Assembly: GCF_000003605.2 (NCBI RefSeq)
Contig: NW_003106593.1
Coordinates: 747,696-775,236 of the forward strand
Direction: 5' to 3'
Length of the DNA: 27,541 nucleotides
Source of the DNA: Saccoglossus kowalevskii
Taxonomy: Eukaryota; Hemichordata; Enteropneusta; Harrimaniidae
Shown here piece by piece: positions 12,701-24,700 of the stretch. Every line of letters starts with the position of its first letter. Within the stretch, counting starts at the first letter, position 1. The notes beneath the pieces are model-generated. The model was not told the origin of the DNA and searched no databases. It saw nothing but the letters and a program-made list of their open reading frames with translations. A program made the position numbers and the translations under genes.

Positions 12701-15700
12701 GGGAGGGGGTGACCCACATTGATATTTGTGGTCAGTAGGAATATACCATTTTGGGGCAAATATTTTACTATACTAGCTTCAGGAAGATTTTGTATTGCAG
12801 TCTTGCATGTTAACCTTGAAAGTTAACAATATATTGATAAATATATAGAAAATATATTTTTCAATCACACACTCACAATGAAGCAACAAATTTATATCAT
12901 CTTTGTACATGCAGCATAAGGCCAGTCTTTTATTATCCCTTGTTTCGTGAACCCGCCGAATGAACAGGAGCCAAAAATGAAATAAAAATAAAATTTTATT
13001 TCAGCGTAATTTCTCGCGCCCGCCGCCGACTTGTAAGTGCAAAAAATTGCTAAAAAAAAAATATTTATATCTTCATTTTTTTTTCGCTCGCCGTATAACA
13101 AACTCAAGTTGAATTTTCGTGGGAGTATCATGATCAAAGTACCGAAGTCTCGCGCAGATGAGAAACAAGGTTATACATGGAATAAAATTTTATTTCATTT
13201 CTTCTCTCCGATCAATGATCTCACTTACAATTCTTTGAGAATCACACAAATCTAATGGAAAAAAAAGAAGTCAAAACTTGTCTATTGTACTAACATTACA
13301 TGTATCTCACAAACATACTTGCACGATATGGAGTAATTTAGGTAGGATCACTAATTTTTTCAGAGCCATTGCAGAGAATGCTATTTATAAGAAGTTATTG
13401 AATAAAGTAGGTCTTGGGAAAGCAGAAGACAAGGATGATAGTATTAGGGATGAGAATAGAATGGAGATTAACAGTCAGGCTTGGCAAGTATTAGTGACTA
13501 GATAGGACTAAGGCAGATGACAGGGTTCTCCCTACATGTGGGTAAAATGAAGGATTTTCAAACAAATGATAGAAAACTACGGTAGTGTGCAAGTTTGACT
13601 GCGTTAATTTTTTTGTTCAGGTTTGTTGACTGTGTAATTTAAACATGTGCTAGTGGTGGTATAACTACGTTGTGCATATATATAAACCAAATCATCGTTT
13701 ATATTTAAATTTGAGATTTCTGTTATTCTTCAACAGTAATATAAGTTGTTTTATTTTGAATATTTAGGGAGAACCCTGAGAAAATATACATTGCATGAAG
13801 TTTTATGTTCAGCTGCATGGCTGTGTTTTAGCTGGTTTTATGGTTTTCATGTTTGGTCATTTTGTAGTATTGCTCCATATTGACTGAAGTCCCAGATGCA
13901 GTGAATATTGTAACCTGGTGTGTTTTTCGTTCCACCTGGGTGTATGATTGCCCCTTGATGACAATACCAAATAAAGAATTCTACCTACACATACCCTTGT
14001 GAATATTCATAACAATGTTTACCAAAGAAAAATCCATTTTATCTCATGAATATTCAACAGCAGTGCCATTATCAAATATGGATTTGGAACTGTACCTTCT
14101 CTCTCATGAATATTCAACAATGCATTTTCTTTCAAATTTGCAAAAACAATGTCATTACCAAATATGGAACTATACATCCTCCCGTATGAATATTCAACAA
14201 CAGAGTCATTACCAAATATGGATTATGTACTAATTTGGTATAATTTGCTGTATTCCAGGTATGGGCATATACACCAGGTATGGGACTTGGTAAAAAAATT
14301 GTTGCCTGAGTTTACTCTACCTGAACCAGGGGAACAGAAACTCCCAGAGTTGGATTCCATGAAGAAAGATGGTAGCAAAGCAGAAATAGAGCTTGCTGGA
14401 AAAGATGGTAAAAAAGATGAAAAGGGAGGAAAAGACGGTAAAGATAAGGAAAAAGGTAGAATATAAAAGACGTATTGAATCCATGATGGACTCATTTTCA
14501 GAAGTCATAAATTGAAGATGTATTACCATCTTTGTGTTCAAATGATGATGAAGTAATCTGGAGAGTATGACAACTTTTTAGAGCGATAGAAAAATGTATG
14601 TTGATCAGATTATTCATCTTTACAGACATCAAGAAAACATTTTGGTATTTTTTTTTTGAGATGTCCATCATATGCTCATGATCAATAGAAAGGTAGTTTT
14701 TTAAATGATGTGTGGAAGACATCTTTTACCACAAAATATTTGGTGGCTTCCAAGTCAATTTACCACCATTGTTACTCACCAAGGAAGAGTAAAAATAACA
14801 CAAACTGTAATTTGTTGAGTAGCACTATACTAAACCATTTTTGTCTGTCCAATTTGTTTAATTTTGCACTCAGTGCATGTACTGAGTATATTGTGTTTTT
14901 TGGTCAACAGAAAAATCTGACAAACCCGAGAAACCAGCAAAAGAAAAAGACCATAAAGAGGATAAGAAAGATAAAAAAGACAAGGACAAAGATAAAGACA
15001 AGGACAAAAGTAAGACTGTAAAATGAAAGACAGTGCTAACAATGCCTGCTAGAGAATAACATTAAAACTACTAGTTTATGGTGGTGTGTTGCTATAGTAA
15101 CCAGTCGTAACCATGGGAAGGGTGGGAACTTGTGTGTTGGTGCTTTCTTTTCTCATCTGTTGTATCCTATTGTAGTTGAATGCATGCACTGCTTTGATTA
15201 CCACATAGTTAATAATAAATTTACCATGTATATTGTGGATTGCATGTGATATTATGCTGTCAGATATTAATATATATAACTCCAGAATCACCATCCAGCT
15301 TATCACCTCCTGCCTTTAACAAATCCCCCTGCACTCATTAATAACAAGAACATAGAGCAAAAAACCTTCCAAAATAATCCGTTAATACCCATTTCATAAG
15401 GAATTGGATTATGAGTTTGCGATCAAGGAGATTATCCGAATATTTCTTATGCTAATTTGGTCTGTTGGATTGATGTTAACCTTAACTTTATCATTCTATT
15501 TACAAACAAGAGTTTTAATTATATAACATTATTAATAATTTACCAATATCCTTAATTTGATAACTTCATATATTTAATTTATATTTCATGTTTTGAAAGT
15601 GTACCGATGAAATGAGAAACTGAAATCAGGATTTTATAAAGCCTGCTCCGTTGACGGAGATGCTTTCCGTGCATCATGTATACCACATTTTTTGTGCAGC

Positions 15701-18700
15701 GCTGTTAGCTCCTGTTACCAATTTTTAGAGACAGCACTGCAATTTTTTTAGCATTTGCAATACAATTGAGGAATTCCAATTCAATATTTCTGTAGAAATG
15801 TTACTAATGTATAAAAATGTTGGTTAGCATAGCTTGCTGTGATATTTTTGTAGTGTGCACGTGGGATGTTAAAAAGATATGTGCTTTTCTCAATAGAGCA
15901 TGAATCTCTTTTTCTATCTCTTGTATATTTCTTTGCATGTTTCCTTTTTTTTTTTATTATCCAACGACAACTCACTAACTGTTAAATACTGCTTCCGTTC
16001 ACTCTGGGTACGTATCGTCTGTGTACTGGTAACTACCGACCAACCAACTGCTATTATTGATTGACCTACCTACCATCCTGCTATCTACGAATAAAGGACC
16101 GGGTACACAGGGGGAGCCTGGGATAGGTGTGTCTCTTTGACCTGTGCTTGGCAGTATGCAAATTTACCCATGCACTATGTACATTTCAATATTCAGATCC
16201 ATCTAGTGCACTCTAATGGAAGTATAATGCATGTACAAAGTTTGGGAACGATTTTCAAGATTTTTTCTATTTTTTTTCTTTTTTTTCCTAATTGCATGGT
16301 TGGATGATAATTGCACCACCCCTGCCAAGTGTAAGGTGTAAAATATTAAATGCATGTGACCATATTGCGTATGATAATGTACATGTGCTGGGGAAATTTG
16401 TCAATGTCAAACAAACGCTTGTCTTACTTGTGTGTTATTATTATTAAAACTTAAAAAAGATGTTTGGGTTAATTATAATGGTTTGTGTCTAATATTTGTA
16501 ACGTTTTTGCACTAATTGCAATATTAATGATAATAATTCTGGTTTGGGAATGGCTATTTACAGATTATAGGATTCATTCTGTTTTAAAAATCTGTTGTTT
16601 TTTTTACATTCAAAGTTGTGATTGGTTTATCATCATTGATTTTAATAGTAACTGTTTTTAAGAACTAAAGTCACCTCAAACTTGTGTTGTAGATTTCCCA
16701 ATTAATGTGATCTGGTAACTTTGTTTTTTAGATCTACTAGTAGTAGAATTAAAGCCCAGCAAAAAAAAAAAAAAATTGTTTCTGGTATATTTTCTATTTT
16801 TTGCTGAGAATGAAAACTGTAACCTATTTAATTTTGCTGCTACAGATTTTTGACAATTTTTTGTGAGAACAGAATTGTGTGAAATTACTGACTTTGTGAA
16901 ATTCTTGAAAATATTTTGCTAAATTCAAAGCGGTTTAGCAGGACATGAAATTCAATTGTTTGTTTATTTACTGATTTTACAAATTTCACCGTGACCTGGG
17001 GGTCATCAGTGGTCACTGCTGCCATTTCTTGCATATTTTCCAAATGAATTTTTCAGTGTGTGAACACCAGAAATACATGTTTTGTTGTGCGTCTAACCAT
17101 TAGTATTATTACGTACTTATCTCCTTTATTATTGCAAAGAATGGTTTGTTAACTTCAGTCACCCGTAAATTTATTTTATTGTACATTTTGATTAATTTAT
17201 AACATTGAAATCTTGAAACTTCTGTTTCTAGATAGCCAACTCTTTTATTGATGTTGATTGATTTTTGTCTTACCCCTACATCATTGGAGTAATCAAATAA
17301 TTTCCAAACATTCCCTATAATTGGGGTAATGATTACAGAAATAATGTCTGAGCATCACCATATCATTGGTGTTATGTCTAAACTACCAGGTACAACCCAA
17401 AAAGCAAAAAAACAAATAATGGTTTTTCACCAAAGTTTATTTATTACTGTTCATTTTCAAAATTTATAGAGTAGATTTCTTGTTAATTTTAATTTTGTTC
17501 AATAGATATTTTATTGGAATTGGTTTGGTTGTTCTATATTCAGCTTTCAACATTCATGATACCTCCTTATTTGGTTTTACATGCCTATTATGCTAAATCA
17601 TTCCATATTTGGCTTTAACATTTCCATATTTGGCAGAATGGCTTTCAATACCATGATTCCATATTTGGCAGACAAAAATCCTTTACCTGTGTTCCATATT
17701 TGGCTCCATGCTTCCCTATTCGGTCATGACTACCATATTTGGAGCTCTGCTGCCTGCCATATGTGTCATAGTCTCATCATGAGCTGTATATTTCTTTGCC
17801 ACTATAGATAAAGATGCAATTTTAGGTGATGTTTCTATGGGTCCACAGGTGGCTATCTTCATTAGCTATGAAAATCCACCCAAAGTTCCGGCCAGAGTAT
17901 CATTGCTGGGAGAAATGGTAAGAAAACATTTTGTTTTAATCGTTTCATCATAATTGTATATGTACACATACATATAGTAACCAATTTGGTATGGGTGCTC
18001 TAATAATGCAGGGTGTATTGAACTTTGCATTTGAATAAAATATGCACTGTAGGCGAATATAGGTAACTCGAGTTGAGAGACGGCACTGAGACATAATTAT
18101 CAGAATTTATGAGCAATCCTTAACCAACTTTTTCCATAATGGAGCTGAATGTTGACAGAGTGATGGAAATGCATTAATTTGAGTCTAATAATGCTGAATT
18201 TATATGTTCAAATGTATATATTACATTGTAGCTGGTAAAGAATAATAGGGTACACTTTTTCACATGTACAGTATATTTCAATTCAAAAACTTCCTAATCA
18301 ATCATTTTTCGTTCACTGCAAGATCCTGTGTCATGCATCAAATAAAACGTTAAAATAGGACAAACAAAAGTCATACAATCATTGTGTAACATAATATAGC
18401 GTGGGATTCTACAAACACAAAAGTACTTTTGGGTATTTCCACACTTAATATTGCGCTATACACATTTCATGATGGTCAGTTTTGATGAAGTAAGAGTATC
18501 TCAACACCATGTTCCCACCTGAAAGATCAACATTTTGAGACTACAAAAAAAAAATTTGAAATCAAATTATTTGATTTTTGTGGCTGACTTTTAGTCCCAG
18601 CCTTTTACATATTATGCATAATCATCCCGTGAACGGAAAATTACCTATTACAAAATAGGTAACATAATAGGTATTAATAAGGTGAACATATGAACATATC

Positions 18701-21700
18701 CATGTAATTGCAATCTGAGTTTATGTCATTAACACATACGCTACATATTGCATTACAGGCTGATGCGTCTGAACGTCTACGTCAGTCTGGGCTATCACAT
18801 GTATTTCCCCATCCATTACTTTTAACGCGTACACGTTCCTGTCCATTGGTTGCTCCCCCACCACCTCCAGTTGTGCCAGCATGGAAATTAATCAGACAGA
18901 AAAAGAAGAAAACTACGCCGCATGATCAGGCACCAGGTAATGTTACATTCCATATCCTGATTGTATTATTTCTATATAGCTTTATATATTGAATTATGCA
19001 GATATAGGTAACAACCTAAGATGTACACTGTAAACAGAAACCCATAGAAAACCTGTCTACATGTTTTTTTTAATTCCTTCTCTATATTTTCTATAAACTA
19101 ATCATGAACCGAACAATCTCAGTTTATTTTGTACTCAGTTAAGGCAAGTTTCACTATTGGATTGGTAGCTTACTTACCTTTAATTTGCCTCAACACATCT
19201 TCTACTGAAAACCTCCCAAAAGGAATGGAGAAAATGGCATCAATGAGCAATGTGTCTTAAAATTGAAGTGTTTTACATTACTCTGTATTGATATCTTCTT
19301 TTACTGATACCTCCATGTGTTTGCCAATTTTTTGCAATCTGTTGAAGTAATGAAAGATATATTCTGACTTTGCAGAGCCTGAGATAAAAAGACCTGAACA
19401 ATGGATAGAAGTCACCTCCCCGTATGTTAATTACAAAGTCAGCCCAATTCCCATACCGACTGATACGTAAGTAGCAACACTTCAATACCAAGCTTGGCAA
19501 GGGAAACACTTCTACTATAACTGCTTTTCATATAGTTAAATCAACTTAGTATGTTTTGTTAATAATATGTATGAGTGGACAAAAACATATTTATTCAAAA
19601 ATATTCAAATTGTCACAAATCATTGTGTAATGATGAGAGTTTTCATACTTTTAGTAGAATAGTTTAATGTTGACTTCTAATGTGAAATAAACAAGACTTG
19701 CTGTAATTATTGCACTGTAGTAATAAAGTTTGCATATAAAAACTTCGTGTAATAATTTGAAAATATTTATTTTCCAGTAAGAGGCCCAAGTCTTCTCTCT
19801 CCAGAGGAGGGGGTTCCCGTCCAAGTACTGCATTGATGGGTGAGATAATGACAGAAATTGATGAAGATAACCCTGAAAAAATGGAAGAATTGCTACAGAA
19901 GCTGAAGGAACAAGAAAAAGAGAAACCTAAAGAAGAATCTCCTCCTGATAACCAGGTAAAATAACTGTTAAATAGTGAGGTTACTATTGGACTGATAGAT
20001 GAAGTTACTGTAAAGTTTCTTCTTATATATGGCAATGGCAATCATTTCATCACCTTCATCTTCTTTTATCTACAAAGTAGTCCTGTCAACAAATGTGTTT
20101 TGAAATCTTGGAAATCAAAATACCGGTATATCATGAATTTAGCAAAATTTTGGGAAAGTGTGATATTATCTGAATTGCATAATTTCTTGTCTACAGAAGC
20201 TTGATTTCCCTAAACCAGACACTCCTTCCATTAAAGATGGTAAGGATGGCAAGAAAGGAGCTAAAGATGAAAAGAAAGATAACAAAAGAGAAAAAAGTGC
20301 AGCAAAACTGGAAAAAATTGAGGTAAACTCATTTACATAACATTAGCAAAGTAGAATCTCAATTCTAGTCGCATTGAATGTTTTTGTTGCTGTAGAATAA
20401 AATTATTATCTTGCTTGAACCGACAACTCCACTATGTCATCTCAAATTCTTTTATTTTCAAAAGATGATATTAATAAACTAAATGTTGGTATATTGGCCA
20501 ATTACAAAATGTTGGTATATATGTCAATTACTAAATATTGGTATATTGGCCAATTACTAAATATTTGTATATTGGCCAATTACTAAATATTGGTATATTG
20601 GCCAATTACAAAATGTTGGTATATTGGCCAATTACTGAATGTTGATATATTGGCCAATTACTATATATTGGTATATTGGCTAATAACTAAATATTGGTAT
20701 ATTGGCGAATTACAAAATGTTGGTTTATTGGCCAATTATTAAATATTGGTATATTGGCCAATTACAAAATGTTGGTATATTGGCCAATTACTAAATATTG
20801 GTATATTGGCCAATTACTAAATATTTGTATATTGGCCAATTACTAAATATTTGTATATTGGCCAATTACTAAATATTGGTATATTGGCCAATTACTAAAT
20901 ATTGGTATATTAGCCAATTACAAAATGTTGGTTTATTGGCCAATTACTAAATATTGGTATATTGGCCAATTACTAAATATTGGTATATTGGCCAATTACA
21001 AAATCATGTTGGTTTATTGACCAATTACTAAATCTAAATTTTGGTATATTGGCCAATTACTAAATATTTGTATATTGGCCAATTACTAAATATTGTTATA
21101 TTGATCAATTACTAAATATTGGTGTATTATCCAATCACAAAATGTTGGTACATTTGCCAATGACTAAATATTGGTATGTTGGCCAATTACAAAATGTTGG
21201 TATATTGACCAATTACTAAATATTGGTATATTGGCCAATTACTAAATACTTGTATATTGGCCAATTACTAAATATTGTTATATTGATCAATTACTAAATA
21301 TTGGTGTATTATCCAATCACAAAATGTTGGTACATTTGCCAATGACTAAATATTGGTACGTTGGCCAATTACAAAATGTTGGTATATTGATCAATTACTA
21401 AATATTGGTGTATTATCCAATCACAAAATGTTGGTACATTTGCCAATGACTAAATATTGGTATATTGGCGAATTACAAAATGTTTGTACATTGGCCCATA
21501 ACAATGTTTGTATAATGGCCCATAACAAAATATTGATTTATCGACTATTAACAGAATATTTGTTTGTTTGCCAATAACTAAATATTCACCAATGTTTGGT
21601 TTTGAAAATGATCCCATTAATGAAACAAAAATGACAAAACTAAAATGATGCAGTAGCGCAGATCAGTTAAAAAAAATTAATACTTTCCAAATGGAATTGA

Positions 21701-24700
21701 TTTTTCGACCTTAAACTAGAAGGTGTTTATTTTAATCTGGTTGATCTACAGGAACCAGGAAAAGGGAGGAAACTGAGCTCAGGTCTAAAGAGGAAAGAAT
21801 CTGAGAAAGCTCCATCGCTTAAAAGTGAAAAAATGGAGAAATCAGACAAAGAAAAGTTAACACCAATTGGAAAAGATCCAAAAGACCTGAAAGAAAAAGG
21901 TTAGTGTTGAAATTTATTATGTTTCTTGTATACACTTTAATAACCCTCTCCGTTCCATGCGTCTGTCCGTCTGATTTTCTAAGAGGTTCATGAAGTTAAT
22001 GATGTGAGCACATCATGTGCACATGATGGTAAAATTGTGCTCTCAATTTTGACTTCTCAACCTTGAAATATTGGTAACGCCTGTTGGCTTACTGAAGTAT
22101 ATCTATTATTTGGTTAACCTATTCAACATTCTCTTGTGTACTAAGAATTTTTCTTGTCTTCTCTGCAATATACAAGTACAGAACTGTAACCTGCTGAGCA
22201 CATCTTCAAAAGGGAAATAATCTCAGTATCAAGCATATTTTGTCACTCAATATTATACCATACTGTCTATATATCTTTCATAAACTGAAATGTGACAGAC
22301 AGCTATTGTAAGTATTCAATAAACTTATTTTCCATCTTTGTGGGCATCAACATTTTCAGATAGTTCACTGAAACCTGGTGATGGCGATGTTGATGCGATG
22401 TCGTTGTTGACAGAAACTGCTAGTAAAGCCGACGGCTCATCCAATGAAGAGCAGGAAGAAGATGACAAAGAGAAGGAGAAAGTGGCACCGGTTCAGAAAG
22501 ATATCTGGATGCATTTCGAGGATTTTGCAAAGTGCTTCAAGTGAGTGGAAAGTAGAGAATTTAGTTCATAGACATATATCATTAGCGAATAATACCGAAA
22601 ATTACAAATTTCTCGCAGTGTACAAGCTGACCCTGCATTCAGTCCTGCATATGTCACCTGCTGTTTGTAATAGTGATCTGATTCTGTTATGTTTATCATG
22701 CATGAAACTATTCTTTATTTACAGGACTCTGTATATATTCCATAAACCAAACACATATATCTCTAATCATAAAATGTCAGATTTGAAGGTAAGATACCGC
22801 AGATGAATTGTGTATGTTATATGTTTGATTTACACCAACTGTGTTTTTTGTTAACAAATGCAGACCCAGACATGTGTGTCAAAACATAGTGTTTCCATGA
22901 GTGTGTGTGAATGAATACAGTTTGTGTCACCGACAATAGCTGTACATGTATACCATTGTAATTTTGATAGAAATTAATTTTGGTGAACCACACAAGTCAA
23001 TTAAAATTTGGAAATATTGTAGCAGGAAACATATGACAGTGAGTTAATGTTATTTGGCCATGTTTCTAGAAATATGCCAATGTTGCAAGAAAGTATTGAT
23101 GAGAGTGTATTTTGACAACCAATTTAAATCATCAGATCAAGACAGTTACATTGTCGATCTGAAAATTGATTGGTTTACAGTATTTAGCTATATTAACAGT
23201 TGACCGGCATCAGCACTCGTGCGAATGTGTGCAGATGTAAAATTAATGCATATTGATGTTAAATGAATATCCACTGTGTATGTTTTAATTTCACTACTAC
23301 ATGTACATTTCATTTTCAGTTTATAAATTGATACCAGCACGTTCCTGGACATTTTTTGTGTGTTTACAGATTGTTGTCTTTGTGTTTAATCTGATTAATT
23401 TTTAATTTGAATTTCCATTTCTTGACAAAGGTGTTAACACTTTCCTCGCTGTGAGTGCACCAGTTTTGTCAAGAGATGGCAACTCAAAGACACTGGTTCT
23501 GATTTTGAAGTTGATTTTGAATTCACTCCTGTTTTTTCACCACCTTTATATCATAAATATTAAGTGCACACCAACCGCACTCTTTCATTTTCCCACCTTC
23601 CAAATCACCAACCTTCTCATCCCCCACCATGTTAACAGTACAACCCATTGCTGTAATAAAGGGGTTGCACCATTCCCATAATAGGGGTGAGTGGTAAGTT
23701 AAGAATCATCATTCTCATAAACTGTAATACACATTAACTTATATATGATAAATGCTTTTTTCACAATGCTGTCGCTCAGAAACTGGAGCTCATGATAATG
23801 CAAAAACAACAAGCTGGTGCCCAGGTACTTTTAACTAGTTATATGTGCTGCTGTGTTTAACTCATCCCAATTCTCACAAAGATATCATGTGTTATTTTAT
23901 GATATTTTCACAATATCTTTTAACTGGATTATAGTATGTATGTATGGCACAGTTGCAGTAGTTCTCCATAGATCATGTCATTGTTATGTGTTTTGGTTAT
24001 TACATACCAAAAACTTCTTTCTTTCATTAATAAAGTAAACACTTTTTTTTTATATGTAAAATAGAATTTTCTTAATGGTGCTACAGAGCAAGCCGTCTTT
24101 CTATACCTTGTAGTATATTGTGTTTTGGTTTCTTTGTTTAAACCTATCTGCACTTCATATACAACATAATGCACTCTGGATAATATGAAAAATGGCATGG
24201 GTTGCTTTTGTTCTCTACGTTAAAGGGAGGTGCTGTCGTAAATTGTAAAACTTTATAATGAATGTGCACTTGCTTCTTCATCTTTTTCTTCTTTTGATGG
24301 TCTTATGTGATTGAGTATACCGGTACGATATATTCATAGTGCTTGCCAGATAAATGAGTTCAATACAGGTGTGAAATAAATCATTAAAAAAAATTATACA
24401 AAATAAAATATTCAAATAAGAGTATAATATTCTGATGTGTTATGATCAGTCACCTGATTTGAATCTGCACCTTGACCTTTGACCTAGGACCTTATTTTTT
24501 TGGGTGAGCTATTAATTGAAAATAAATATTATTATCAACAATCTTGTTTTCTACTCTCAGAATGTGCAGCCTGTGAATGTTAAGCAGAAATCGGCAGCAC
24601 CAGGAGGACCTGCACCTGCATCATCGATGACTGCCCAAACGCCTGCCAGACAACCGTTTAGCCCGTCTCCGCAGCATCATCACCATGTAAGCACATTCTT

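Larger units (their letters stand above)
12252..14258 (+). other. ADGB: ADGB intron 6
   Basis: A GT-AG intron of 2007 bases. It holds the 119-bp MITE, a 17-bp direct repeat (AATAAAATTTTATTTCA at 12987-13003 and 13181-13197), an exon-like open segment (13364-13505), and short repeats with CArG-like words just before exon 7 (14046-14221). Confidence 0.65.

Noticed and set aside
15640-15720. Possible small structured RNA (CTCCGTTGACGGAG hairpin)
   Set aside because: Only one 6-bp stem; it does not fold into a tRNA or any RNA class I recognise.
21353-21577. 74-codon open frame within the minisatellite
   Set aside because: It is a translation of the 26-bp repeat (26 is not a multiple of 3), not a gene.
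20480-21590. CRISPR-like array
   Set aside because: Units are directly abutting with no unique spacers and lie in a eukaryotic intron; this is a minisatellite.
22005-22050. Inverted GAGCAC / GTGCTC words in intron 14, also near 27390-27425
   Set aside because: Arms are only six bases and the flanks do not align, so no element can be defined.
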